64,000 nt of DNA from Patescibacterium sp964487795 (GCA_964487795.1 CAZASI010000001.1:300042-364041), one strand, 5' to 3'. Shown: positions 22,388 to 30,151, counted from the stretch's first letter. Notes: generated from the sequence alone by a model not told the origin. Numbers and translations: made by a program.

Positions 22388-22416
22388 AGAATAAATAAAA
22401 TAAATAGTTTTGTCAA
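22388..22416 (-). promoter_or_regulatory. Promoter of the candidate small RNA
   Basis: Minus strand: TTGACA, exact 17-bp spacer, TATTCT, located in the short gap after ychF. Confidence 0.72.
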
Positions 22417-22427
22417 GGGTTTCCTGA

Positions 22428-23495
22428 TTAATTGTTAATCAGGAAATTACAGACGTCGCCGTCTTTCATAATATATTCTTTGCCCTCAGTTTTAATTAAA
22501 CCTTTGGCGCGCGCTTCGGATTCCGATCCGGCCTCGACAAATTTTTCCCAATTAATAACTTCGGCTCTCACAAAGCCTTTTATAAAATCAGTGTGAATGA
22601 CACCGGCGGCAAACGGCGCTGTTGTTCCTTGATGAACGGTCCAGGCGCGAGTTTCATCAATGCCTGTTGTAAAAAAAGTAATAAGTCCTAAGAGTTCATA
22701 ACCCGAACGGATTAAGCGATCAAGTCCTGATTCTTTTAAACCAAGTTCTTGAATATACGAAGCTTGTTCTTCTTCCGGTAAGCTTGCAATTTCCGCTTCA
22801 AGTTTAGCGTCAATCGCAATTACTGAACCGTCTTGCCAGGCATGATTAACTTCTGAATCTTTGTCATTGACGTTAATAACATACATTAAAGGTTTAGCTG
22901 TGATGAGGCAAAGACTTTTTACAAAAAGTTTTTCGTCGTCATTGAATTCCAAATTACGCGCTGCGCCGCCTTTTTCCAATTCAGTTTTAATACGCTCTAA
23001 AACATCTTTCATTAAGAGAACTTCTTTATTGGCGCCGGATTTGGTTTCACGGACAACTGTATCCAGTCGCTTTGTAACTGTTCCTAAATCTGCCAAGGCC
23101 AGTTCAATATGAATCGTGTCTCGGTCAGAATCAGGATCAACTTTGTTATTGACGTGAATAATATTAGTGTCTTCAAATTGTCTGACAACTTCGCAAATCG
23201 CGTCGCATTCTCTGATATGAGATAAAAATTTATTTCCTAATCCTTCGCCTTCCGAGGCACCTTTAACTAAACCGGCAATATCAACAAATTCAATAACGGT
23301 CGGAATGATTTTTTCAGGTTGAGAAACTTCTGCCAAGGCAGCCAAACGATGATCCGGTACTTTAACTAAACCGACATTCGGTTCAATCGTGCAAAACGGA
23401 TAGTTTGCGGCTTCAGCTTGTTTTTTAGTTAAAGCGGTAAAAAGAGTAGATTTACCGACGTTGGGAAGGCCAACGATTCCAATGGATAGAGGCAT
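22428..23495 (-). CDS. ychF: Redox-regulated ATPase/GTPase YchF
   Basis: The 355-residue Obg-family protein is YchF/OLA1. G1 is GLPNVGKSTLFTALT at residues 8-22, switch regions include DIAGLVKGASEGEGLGNKFL, and the G4 position reads NVNDKD instead of NKxD, the feature that gives the family ATP preference. A coiled-coil arm and a C-terminal TGS domain (ITFFTTGIDETRAWTV, then GVIHTDFIKGFVRAEV) follow. It associates with ribosomes. Length is standard. Confidence 0.96.
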   Translation of the reverse strand: MPLSIGIVGLPNVGKSTLFTALTKKQAEAANYPFCTIEPNVGLVKVPDHRLAALAEVSQPEKIIPTVIEFVDIAGLVKGASEGEGLGNKFLSHIRECDAICEVVRQFEDTNIIHVNNKVDPDSDRDTIHIELALADLGTVTKRLDTVVRETKSGANKEVLLMKDVLERIKTELEKGGAARNLEFNDDEKLFVKSLCLITAKPLMYVINVNDKDSEVNHAWQDGSVIAIDAKLEAEIASLPEEEQASYIQELGLKESGLDRLIRSGYELLGLITFFTTGIDETRAWTVHQGTTAPFAAGVIHTDFIKGFVRAEVINWEKFVEAGSESEARAKGLIKTEGKEYIMKDGDVCNFLINN

Positions 23496-23551
23496 ATTAG
23501 ATTACCCTACCAGAAAAGAGTATAATTGTTAATAGCTATATATCTACATAT

Positions 23552-24223
23552 ATGAAACATCCCGCATCACCTTTAGTAAAAACAGAGTGGCCAGCCTTGG
23601 TGCTTATCGCCATCTCGATCGTCGCCGCGTTTTATTTTTACGCGAATTTTCCTGAACAAGTTCCGACGCATTGGAACTTTAACGGGGAAATTGACGGTTA
23701 TTCAGGTCGCGCTTTTGGCGCGTGGTTTGGGCCCGTTATGCTTATCGCTTTGTATCTATTATTTTTCTTATTGCCGTATATTGATCCAAAGCACGGACAT
23801 TATGCTGGTTTTCGCGATTCATATCATGGCATTAAAAACTTGATCGTCGCTTTTTTGTTTGTTGTGTTTATGCTGGCGGGTTTTGCGGGGCTCGGGTTTG
23901 ATATTCCGGTCGGCGGCATTATTCCGATTTTAGTTGGTTTACTCTTTGTGGGCCTCGGTTATTTTATAAAATCCGTAAAACAGAATTGGGCTATGGGCGT
24001 GAGAACACCGTGGACAATGGAGAGTGCAACGGTGTGGAATAAGACAAATCATTTGATGGCGCGTTTAATGATGTTGGCGGGAGTAATGATTGCGTCGTGT
24101 GCCTATCCTTTTGTAGATATGGTTAAAGCGATTATTTTTATCACTGCCCTCGCTTTGATTATTATTGTGCCGATTGTCTATTCGTATTTTGCCTATCGTA
24201 AGGAACAAAAACAGGGTAGATAA
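23552..24223 (+). CDS. SdpI/DUF1648 family membrane protein
   Basis: The 223-residue protein has an N-terminal TM and the DUF1648 signature FPEQVPTHWNFNGEIDGYSG (about residues 31-50), then further TM segments and the SdpI-like segment NWAMGVRTPWTMESATVWNKT. About six TM helices are predicted. SdpI of Bacillus gives immunity to a killing toxin; in most genomes the family role is unknown. A TATAAT box about 25 bases before the ATG serves as its promoter. Confidence 0.85.
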   Translation: MKHPASPLVKTEWPALVLIAISIVAAFYFYANFPEQVPTHWNFNGEIDGYSGRAFGAWFGPVMLIALYLLFFLLPYIDPKHGHYAGFRDSYHGIKNLIVAFLFVVFMLAGFAGLGFDIPVGGIIPILVGLLFVGLGYFIKSVKQNWAMGVRTPWTMESATVWNKTNHLMARLMMLAGVMIASCAYPFVDMVKAIIFITALALIIIVPIVYSYFAYRKEQKQGR

Positions 24224-24228
24224 GAGTA

Positions 24229-24257
24229 TTGACTGTTTCGCTTTCTCATAGTATTAT
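24229..24257 (+). promoter_or_regulatory. tRNA-Asp promoter
   Basis: TTGACT at 24229-24234, 17 bp, TATTAT at 24252-24257. A GC-rich hairpin (AAGGGGC-TTCG-CGCCCTT, about 24268-24286) lies between the promoter and the tRNA. Confidence 0.72.
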
Positions 24258-24311
24258 TCAATCCCGAAGGGGCTTCGCGCCCTTTTGTGTGTTACATTAT
24301 ATATACCACTC

Positions 24312-24385
24312 GGAGTGGTAGCTCAGTTGGTTAGAGCGCTGCCCTGTCACGGCAGAGGTCGCGGGTTCGAGCCCCGTTCACTCCG
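24312..24385 (+). tRNA. tRNA-Asp (GTC)
   Basis: A complete cloverleaf can be drawn: acceptor GGAGTGG with TCACTCC (one G-U pair), D-arm GCTC/GAGC with the AGTTGGTTA loop, anticodon arm CTGCC-CTGTCAC-GGCAG, and T-arm GCGGG-TTCGAGC-CCCGT. The anticodon is GTC and the discriminator base is G, as expected for aspartate. CCA is not encoded. It lies at the edge of an accessory gene cluster. Confidence 0.96.
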
Positions 24386-24436
24386 CACTTAGTTTGTTTT
24401 ATCGGGTGACCCGAATGTTCTAGTTAAAGGTATAAT

Positions 24437-24466
24437 AAAAGACCGAGCATGAGCTCGGTCTTTTTA
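24437..24466 (+). terminator. Rho-independent terminator after tRNA-Asp
   Basis: Stem AAAAGACCGAGC / GCTCGGTCTTTT with loop ATGA. A TATAAT sequence sits right before it (24431-24436). Confidence 0.88.
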
Positions 24467-24803
24467 ATTAAATTGATTCATAATAAATTTCGGATTACCC
24501 AAATATCTGGATCGTTATCACGAGACGAATTACTTAAATAAGGATAGAATAGCATATCCCAGGATAAAAATAATAATTTTTTTAAATATACCAACCTTAT
24601 TTATCCTTTATTTTTTGATTTATTAACAGTATATCCACATATAAGCTACATATTTAGGCTTGTACTAAAATATGTACTGTGTTATACTCTATTTATAGGT
24701 CAGCTTATATCGATAATTTACTATTTATAAGGACTTTTTAGCCTATTGACTAGATAAGAACTGAGATATATAATAAATATACCTTATTAATTAAAAAAAC
24801 AAT
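24467..24803 (+). promoter_or_regulatory. AT-rich gap with promoter of 24804 gene
   Basis: This AT-rich stretch contains TTGTAC (24660-24665), 17 bp, TATACT (24683-24688), a likely promoter giving a ~108-nt leader to the 24804 gene. I see nothing else that can be supported here. Confidence 0.55.
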
Positions 24804-25580
24804 ATGATTGAGTCAATAATAAAACAAACCAAGGAAAGAAGTACGGCTTATCCCGGTTTCTCACTAAAAGTCGCGATCGAGCTTACCGCTAAACTCAGAG
24901 ATTCGCTTGGCAAGGGTCCGTATTCACGTGAGGAAGCAGCAAAAGCTTGGAATCATAATAAGTTAAGTGGTACTGCTGCTAGAAAAGTAGCTGCTTTAGT
25001 TCATTATGCTCTCCTTGCACGTAAAGGAAATGTTTATTATCAGACTCAGTTGGCCCAAGATATACTAATGCCTTTATCTGATGACCAGAAAGGAGTAGCT
25101 CTGAAAATCGCAGCACTTAGCCCTAGGTTATACGAGAAGCTTTATGAGCGATTCGGCGGTCAGGCAGTGCCCAGTTTACTACAAAATACCTTAGTCCGAG
25201 AAGGAATTAATGAAAGCGTAGCCAAAGATGTGGCTGAAACTTTTATTGAGACTATGACTTACGCTAATATCTTGGTAAACGGTGTTCTTCTAAAGGCTGA
25301 TGTTGATGAAAGCACGACTCCAGACCAGCAAATTTCTGAGCCGCAGAATAATGCCCCAGCACCTTTTAGAAATACTCCTTCTCATACAAATATGAATATC
25401 CCTGGTCACTCCTTTGATTTTCCCGGAGGTATTAAGCTAATTATTCCCCAGACCAAGGGTTTTTCAGATGCAATTATGGACGGTGAATTGAAAGATGCCC
25501 GCATGAAGTTAACTGAGTTTGCTAAAAAATATTCGGAAGATGCCAACACGGTATCAACAGATGAGGAGGAAGAGGTTTAA
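24804..25580 (+). CDS. Hypothetical protein with winged-helix-like N-terminus, 258 aa
   Basis: The N-terminal ~165 residues are helical and resemble a widespread bacterial family: SLKVAIELTAKLRDSLGKGP with SREEAAKAWNHNKLSGTAAR, then VAALVHYALLARKGNVYYQT, which looks like a winged helix. A 'Y-x-x-L' segment and a 'NILVNGVL' end follow. The last ~90 residues are a disordered Pro/Asn linker and a short domain with FDFPGGIKLIIPQTKG, ending in DEEEEV. A regulator or adaptor is possible. It opens the accessory stretch after tRNA-Asp. Confidence 0.65.
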   Translation: MIESIIKQTKERSTAYPGFSLKVAIELTAKLRDSLGKGPYSREEAAKAWNHNKLSGTAARKVAALVHYALLARKGNVYYQTQLAQDILMPLSDDQKGVALKIAALSPRLYEKLYERFGGQAVPSLLQNTLVREGINESVAKDVAETFIETMTYANILVNGVLLKADVDESTTPDQQISEPQNNAPAPFRNTPSHTNMNIPGHSFDFPGGIKLIIPQTKGFSDAIMDGELKDARMKLTEFAKKYSEDANTVSTDEEEEV

Positions 25581-25601
25581 ATAATTTTTAAACATCAGAA
25601 A

Positions 25602-25626
25602 AAACCGCCTGCTAAAGGCGGTTTCC
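25602..25626 (+). terminator. Rho-independent terminator
   Basis: Stem AAACCGCC / GGCGGTTT after the 24804 gene; the T tail is short. Confidence 0.7.
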
Positions 25627-25649
25627 TCGGGTGTTTAAATTCTTGAAAA

Positions 25650-25718
25650 GGAGTCTACTTCTCAGACATTTCCTTTAGGTCGATTCTTGAAGAAGCTAGA
25701 AACGATACGCTAAAAACC
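25650..25718 (+). pseudogene. Degenerate copy of the RDS-motif small gene
   Basis: The segment around 25668-25700 (CATTTCCTTTAGGTCGATTC) repeats the start of the gene at 25779 (CGTTCCCCTTAGGTCGAGATTC); the translation QTFPLGRFLKKLE corresponds to KTFPLGRDSETGQ and then shifts. There is no start codon in frame. It is best read as a decayed duplicate. Confidence 0.35.
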
Positions 25719-25778
25719 CTTATTCAGTTTTTATCCTATCATATCTGACACCCAATGGCAACAGATAATATAAAACAT

Positions 25779-25916
25779 ATGTCTAAGTCAAAAACGTTCC
25801 CCTTAGGTCGAGATTCTGAAACTGGCCAATTTACCACTGTAAAAGAAGCCAAGGATCATCCTAAGGATCACACAGTAGAACGCATCCCAAAACCAGGTTT
25901 TGGTGATACGGACTAA
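25779..25916 (+). CDS. Small RDS-motif protein, 45 aa
   Basis: A 45-codon gene encodes a basic, probably disordered protein with the segment FPLGRDSETGQFTTVKEAKD and a tail VERIPKPGFGDTD. Short proteins with RDS-x-TG-x-F followed by a TxxRxPKP-like tail are common in bacteria and mobile elements, with no known role. The gene at 26015 shares the RDSxTGQFT motif, so the two are probably related. An AT-rich sequence without a ribosome binding site precedes the ATG. Confidence 0.6.
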   Translation: MSKSKTFPLGRDSETGQFTTVKEAKDHPKDHTVERIPKPGFGDTD

Positions 25917-26014
25917 GTAGCGCTGCTACTTTAAGGCAAAAGCACAAGAATTGTTGATGAGAAGTAAGGCAATTTTTGTGCTCTGAGAAATTAATTATAA
26001 TTTTATTAATATGT

Positions 26015-26200
26015 ATGCCTAATCCCCCATTTAGAAATCCAGAAGGTACATCAGACACCCCTTCGGCTTCTCGAGACTCTCGGACGGGTCAATTTACCGA
26101 GGCTAAGCCAGCTCGTCGATCTGAACCAATCTCACCGCGAACAACAAAGGAAGCAACTTCGGCCGGATCTTTAACTATCCTATCAAAGCATAAGAAATAG
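26015..26200 (+). CDS. Small RDS-motif protein, 61 aa
   Basis: The 61-residue basic protein contains SRDSRTGQFTEAKPARRSEP and is rich in Pro, Ser, Thr and Arg, so it is probably disordered. It shares the RDSxTGQFT motif with the 45-residue protein at 25779. It ends one base before the next gene and is likely cotranscribed with it. The start at 26015 is chosen over an out-of-frame ATG at 26011. Function is unknown. Confidence 0.6.
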   Translation: MPNPPFRNPEGTSDTPSASRDSRTGQFTEAKPARRSEPISPRTTKEATSAGSLTILSKHKK

Positions 26201-26201
26201 T

Positions 26202-26693
26202 ATGGATGACAATGCTCTTATTGAAAAAAATCTCCTTCTCGCTCGCGAGGATGTTTTGTGGCATTGTAACGCTGCTAACGCTGTTGCTTTAAATTATTCC
26301 AATTATCTCACAACAATCGGTGCTTTAATATTAAGTTTATCGCCCTTGCTAACTAGTCGTAATTCCGAGGGAGTATTACCCATGGGAGTCGGGTTAAAAA
26401 TGCTTTTTATAACTTCCCTTGGTTTTGTTTTTATATCCCTAATATTGGGAGCGGTAAATGCGATAAAGGAAAAAAGATTTTTGCAAAGGTGGTTTACGAT
26501 TAACTTAAAAATTTTTAACAAATGGAATGAAGTTCATGCTGAAAAAACAACAATTAAAGAAGCGGAAAACTACTGTCAGGGATTGAAGGACGGCATTAAA
26601 AATTTTTCTGCTTCTTGGCCTCTTTTACTCCAAGCAGTCTTTGTGTTTACGGGACTGCTAGGAGTTATTATCATCATCATTGCCCGAGGATAG
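26202..26693 (+). CDS. Membrane protein, 163 aa, function unknown
   Basis: The product has three hydrophobic segments: residues about 36-50, 65-85, and 140-160 (LLLQAVFVFTGLLGVIIIII). Charged cytoplasmic stretches lie between them (AIKEKRFLQRW ... TTIKEAENYCQGLKDGIKNF). The topology (two TMs, a helical cytoplasmic part, one TM) resembles SLATT-like effectors in outline, but I cannot confirm that family. It follows the 26015 gene by one base. Confidence 0.6.
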   Translation: MDDNALIEKNLLLAREDVLWHCNAANAVALNYSNYLTTIGALILSLSPLLTSRNSEGVLPMGVGLKMLFITSLGFVFISLILGAVNAIKEKRFLQRWFTINLKIFNKWNEVHAEKTTIKEAENYCQGLKDGIKNFSASWPLLLQAVFVFTGLLGVIIIIIARG

Positions 26694-26831
26694 TTATAGT
26701 GTCTCATTTGTCTCATTTTTACGAAAATCCTAAGACCCGAACACCTCGACAAGCGCCTAAAAATAACTCTAAATTTCCCCTTGAAAGCTCTCGGAATTTG
26801 ATACCCAACCTGAGCACACCGCAAAAAAATG

Positions 26832-26860
26832 AAGACCGAGCTTTTGGCTCGGTCTTTTAA
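26832..26860. terminator. Bidirectional terminator
   Basis: Stem AAGACCGAGC / GCTCGGTCTT between convergent genes. Confidence 0.82.
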
Positions 26861-26861
26861 A

Positions 26862-28007
26862 TTAGTGATTATCGCAACGACCCGGATCAGGCGGGATATA
26901 TGGTCGTATTTTTTTATCAAGGATCATATTAGGTGTAAACCCAGCGGAACATCCTCCGCATGCTGCACAGCCAGCTTTTACCCTGGAAGCTTTCTGTTGA
27001 AGTCCAGAGGTTTTTAATCTTGAAGTCAAATACTCTTGTAACCAATTCATATATTCAGGATTTGTTTCCAGGTTTGGCGTTCTTTTTGTCGGACGCAGAG
27101 GTAATAAATCTGGAATGATTTCAAAATCAATCATCTTATCAATGGCTTGTCTGGTAAATTCTATGTTTTCAAGCCCTACGATGAGGTTACTAATGACATT
27201 TCCGGCGCCGAATATTTTGACAAGTTTAGGCGTTGTTTGCCAGTAATAGCGCTCGAGGAGTAATTTCTTTCCTGGAATATGTAGGCTTCGAGATTCGCTA
27301 CTATAACAGTCCATGGGAATCATTATTGTATCCAAACCAGTTTGTCTAATCATTTCAACTTGAGAAGATTGAAGAGGTTGGCATTCGAGTGCAACAGGAA
27401 TTGAGAATTTCTTTTTAATATCTTCTATTGTCGAACAAATTTCGTGAAATTCAAGCGACTGAAATAATGGAGTGGTAAATGTTAATATGTAATCCTTTTT
27501 ATACGAGAGTATTATTTCTAACGACTCCAGTATTTCCTGTCTTGTGCGTTTGATATTTTCCTTGCCGCCTTGCATGTCACAAAAACTGCAAGGGCTGTTG
27601 GAAATAAAGAGAGGGCATTTCGGATTTCCAAGGACACCTACGAGGTTTCGAGCCGTATGTTGCTGGAGTATTTCAGCAACAAATTTACCGTTTTTGAGTT
27701 TCTCGTTGATCCAAGAAGCGGCTTTGAATAACTGCATTGATGCAACTTTCTCCTTTCCTGAATAAATTTCATATTTTTGGTCCTCGTTTGTTTTTCGTAA
27801 TTCCAGGCTAGAAGTTGGGTTGATGCGCGAATTTATTCCTCGCGGAAACGGAAAAAGCGGGTTACTTGAAGTGACGATTCCGTGAATTCCAAAACCGAGG
27901 CCACCTCGTTTTTGATAATGAGGATTTTGATGCCCTAAGATTTTTGTAATAATACTGTCGTCAGCACGAACGCCAACTGATACTAGATGTGAAAAAAGAT
28001 TTTCCAT
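26862..28007 (-). CDS. Radical SAM protein with CX8CX2C cluster motif
   Basis: The 381-residue protein has a radical SAM-like barrel. The expected cluster motif is atypical: CPLFISNSPCSFC gives C-x8-C-x2-C rather than CX3CX2C (about residues 132-144). Later barrel features are visible (DYILTFTTPLFQSLE, VALECQPLQ, GNVISNLIVGLE). The C-terminus has a further cysteine group, GCAACGGCSAG, which could bind an auxiliary cluster. The substrate is unknown. HmdB-like and biotin-synthase-like radical SAM proteins are possible relatives. It shows no signal peptide or TM. Confidence 0.7.
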   Translation of the reverse strand: MENLFSHLVSVGVRADDSIITKILGHQNPHYQKRGGLGFGIHGIVTSSNPLFPFPRGINSRINPTSSLELRKTNEDQKYEIYSGKEKVASMQLFKAASWINEKLKNGKFVAEILQQHTARNLVGVLGNPKCPLFISNSPCSFCDMQGGKENIKRTRQEILESLEIILSYKKDYILTFTTPLFQSLEFHEICSTIEDIKKKFSIPVALECQPLQSSQVEMIRQTGLDTIMIPMDCYSSESRSLHIPGKKLLLERYYWQTTPKLVKIFGAGNVISNLIVGLENIEFTRQAIDKMIDFEIIPDLLPLRPTKRTPNLETNPEYMNWLQEYLTSRLKTSGLQQKASRVKAGCAACGGCSAGFTPNMILDKKIRPYIPPDPGRCDNH

Positions 28008-28049
28008 AATGTTTTTAAAGTACGAAATTTGTTTGAGTTTTATAAAATA

Positions 28050-28075
28050 AAACCCCTTCCAATTGGGAAGGGGTT
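28050..28075 (-). terminator. Rho-independent terminator of yerC-like gene
   Basis: Stem AACCCCTTCC / GGAAGGGGTT with a T-rich minus-strand tail. Confidence 0.85.
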
Positions 28076-28100
28076 AGCTTTATAAAAAAGTAATTAAATA

Positions 28101-28415
28101 TCAAGACAACCCTTTCCCAACTTTGAAAGAGTTATGATGACCAAGTTTTTTAAGTAATGATGTATAGCCGCCTTTACCGTTGTTAAGCCATTTAGAAACG
28201 CGAGCTACTGTAGTAGAACTAAAGCCTGTTTCTTTTTCAATCTTTGAATATGACATTCCTTCGTATAACATCCCAGCAGTTTTAAATCGCTTAGCAAATT
28301 CCGTAATCTCACCTTCAGTTAAAAGGTCGCGCAAAAAATTCTCTACTTCGCCTGTGGTGCGTAGATATAATATGGCTTTAACTAATTCTTTATTTTCTTC
28401 TGTATTCCAATTCAT
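28101..28415 (-). CDS. YerC/YecD family TrpR-related protein
   Basis: The 104-residue protein belongs to the YerC/YecD TrpR-like family. The helix-turn-helix is clear: EGMSYSKIEKETGFSSTTVA then RVSKWLNNGKGGY. The N-terminal helices (NKELVKAILYLRTTGEVENF) match the TrpR dimer core. Upstream, two TAAAGTACTTT palindromes overlap its promoter, so it probably represses itself. The effector is unknown; the tryptophan pocket cannot be checked here. Confidence 0.92.
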   Translation of the reverse strand: MNWNTEENKELVKAILYLRTTGEVENFLRDLLTEGEITEFAKRFKTAGMLYEGMSYSKIEKETGFSSTTVARVSKWLNNGKGGYTSLLKKLGHHNSFKVGKGLS

Positions 28416-28423
28416 ATAAAGCT

Positions 28424-28465
28424 ACTTTATCACAGTAAAGTACTTTAGTCAAGTAAAGTACTTTT
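28424..28465 (-). promoter_or_regulatory. yerC-like promoter with two palindromic operators
   Basis: Minus strand: TTGACT (28452-28447), 17 bp, TAAAGT (28429-28424). Palindromes TAAAGTACTTTA (28436-28447) and TAAAGTACTTTT (28454-28465) recur at an 18-bp interval, in the spacer and just upstream of the -35. Confidence 0.72.
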
Positions 28466-28532
28466 CCGTTAAAATAACCTTGAGTCTGCCGTTTTTGTTT
28501 AATTGCCTATAAAATGTTACTATTTTAATACT

Positions 28533-28883
28533 ATGGATTTAAGATATATCATCATCAAAGTTAAAGACATCGAGCGAGCTAAGGGTTTTTACTCTCGCTT
28601 TTTGAATATGGAGCCTACTAAAATTGAAAGAGACCGTATGGTTGTCTTTGATTTAAAAAACGTAAAAATAGGTTTGTATAATCCTGTGGCTGACGGAGAT
28701 ACGATATCCGATTCTGATTTTGGTACTAACTACTATGCTGCTTTCGGCACTGATGACGTTGATGGCGAACAAAAACGCGTTTCCGAATTTGCTGAAATTA
28801 TGTCTCGTAAAAAAGTTGATTATCACGATTGGTTTGAATTTAAAGATTCGGAAGGTAATGTTTTAGAAGTGCACAAAATATAA
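28533..28883 (+). CDS. VOC superfamily (glyoxalase-like) protein
   Basis: The 116-residue protein has the vicinal-oxygen-chelate layout: IIIKVKDIERAKGFYSRFL at the N-terminus and a final strand with WFEFKDSEGNVLEVHKI. It is the length of a single-domain VOC protein that forms dimers. Candidate metal ligands are limited (late Glu of VLEVH), so the reaction is unknown. The ATG at 28533 follows a TACTATTTTAATAC stretch. Confidence 0.85.
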   Translation: MDLRYIIIKVKDIERAKGFYSRFLNMEPTKIERDRMVVFDLKNVKIGLYNPVADGDTISDSDFGTNYYAAFGTDDVDGEQKRVSEFAEIMSRKKVDYHDWFEFKDSEGNVLEVHKI

Positions 28884-28906
28884 GTTGTTAGTATTAAATA
28901 AATTAT

Positions 28907-29449
28907 ATGAATGTTGTAGTAAACGATCAGCCAATAACACTTACTCACGAAGATTTTCCGATGCTTATCTCGGGAGCGCCGGGAGAGGGATCTTCGTATT
29001 TCAGCATTGAGCTGATGGTGAAGCTATTTCAAAACGGAGAAAAGGTTGTTTTATTTTCCGCTTTTGAACAAGCCAAGGAATTATTTAAAAAAGAGATTGG
29101 CGATACTACTAATGAAAATGTTTCAATAATTGAATCCGGCGATGATAATACATTTATTGAGGAATTGAAAAATATTCCCGACCTTTCTGAGCGAATAGTT
29201 TTGTTTAAAAATATCGATAACTATGATCAAAAGTTATTTGATCAACTCAAAGATGCTAAGCTTGTTATTTTTTCCGGCGATCTTGATCAATGCCAATTTA
29301 AAGATGAGCTATTAAAGAAAGAATTTAAAACTAAAATATTTTTTTCGTATCCGCAGGGTGTTGAGATAGAGAATAAGATTGAATTGCCGAAATATTGCGC
29401 TCAGATTATTAATGATAGAAACACGGGAATTATTACGGTGAAGAATTAG
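28907..29449 (+). CDS. P-loop NTPase-like protein with degenerate Walker A
   Basis: The 180-residue protein has an N-terminal ISGAPGEGSSYFSIELMVKL segment that aligns with a RecA/DnaB-like Walker A (GxPGxGK[ST]) but lacks the lysine. This is followed by EKVVLFSAFEQAKELF and, near residue 125, a hydrophobic strand AKLVIFSGDL that resembles Walker B. It therefore probably folds as a P-loop protein that may not hydrolyse nucleotide. It follows the VOC gene by 23 bases. Confidence 0.6.
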   Translation: MNVVVNDQPITLTHEDFPMLISGAPGEGSSYFSIELMVKLFQNGEKVVLFSAFEQAKELFKKEIGDTTNENVSIIESGDDNTFIEELKNIPDLSERIVLFKNIDNYDQKLFDQLKDAKLVIFSGDLDQCQFKDELLKKEFKTKIFFSYPQGVEIENKIELPKYCAQIINDRNTGIITVKN

Positions 29450-29462
29450 ATAGTAATTATTC

Positions 29463-29493
29463 AAAAGCCCGAACATTGTCCGGGCTTTTTTTA
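29463..29493. terminator. Bidirectional terminator
   Basis: Stem AAAAGCCCG / CGGGCTTTT between convergent genes. Confidence 0.88.
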
Positions 29494-29504
29494 TTAAAAA
29501 ACGT

Positions 29505-30023
29505 TTACTGATCTTCAAAAAGTTTGATTATATCGTTGAGAGTTATTTCTTTGTCAGTTTTTTCAATAAGAGTTTGAAGCTCTTCTTTTGAAATAACCGC
29601 CTGTCTGGGAATCGTTAATGTTTTACCTTTTTCACCTTTGTATATAACCACTGATGAACCTTTTTTGGCGCCCATTGTATTGATCCAGGCAGATTTCAGA
29701 TCCTTTGTGATTTCATAAAATTTATCTTCGATTTCCTTAAACTCTTCCCCGGCTTTATTTTTAAACTTTTGCCTTAGTGCATAAAGAATCATCTGCTCAA
29801 TCCGTGGACTTAAGCTACGTTCGCCGTGAGTTGTAAGACTGAGTGCAGTCTTCAGGCTGTGGGCTGGCATCTTAAACGGAACCGCAGTACCGCTTGTCGC
29901 CGCTACTGCAAGGTCAGAATGAGTCAGGAAAAAAGGTGTTCCAGAAATATAAGAATTATACTCAAATAAGAAGTCTTCGAAGCGTTTTATTGCTTCTCCA
30001 AGAGTAAGTTTTGTATTTGTCAT
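29505..30023 (-). CDS. Hypothetical protein, 172 aa
   Basis: I do not recognise this protein. The ATG follows an AAAGGAG ribosome binding site. The product is soluble and mostly helical, with a central RSLSPRIEQMILYALRQKFK helix and a C-terminal half with a short beta hairpin (SSVVIYKGEKGKTLTIPRQA) followed by EELQTLIEKTDKEITLNDII. No signal peptide or TM. It is a single-gene unit ending at a bidirectional terminator. Confidence 0.6.
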   Translation of the reverse strand: MTNTKLTLGEAIKRFEDFLFEYNSYISGTPFFLTHSDLAVAATSGTAVPFKMPAHSLKTALSLTTHGERSLSPRIEQMILYALRQKFKNKAGEEFKEIEDKFYEITKDLKSAWINTMGAKKGSSVVIYKGEKGKTLTIPRQAVISKEELQTLIEKTDKEITLNDIIKLFEDQ

Positions 30024-30151
30024 GAAAAGAGCTCCTTTGCTTTGTTTTTGTTTTTAATATATGAGTTTCTCATAATATATTGACCTTGTCAACCGGGATG
30101 GTTTCCTTATTCTGACGTTTTTTATTTCAATGCTCTATTAAAAAACTATTC

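Noticed and set aside
22292..22393. Plus-strand 33-codon frame (ATG at 22292) in the gap before ychF
   Set aside because: It is antisense to the better supported minus-strand promoter-terminator unit and has no plus-strand promoter or ribosome binding site.
24312..24803. Attachment site duplicated from the tRNA-Asp 3' end
   Set aside because: I could not find a second copy of the tRNA 3' sequence downstream within the window.
26699..26860. GTG-started reading frame of ~53 codons after the 26202 gene
   Set aside because: It runs through the terminator hairpin and has no start signals; composition is like noncoding sequence, though a small gene cannot be excluded.
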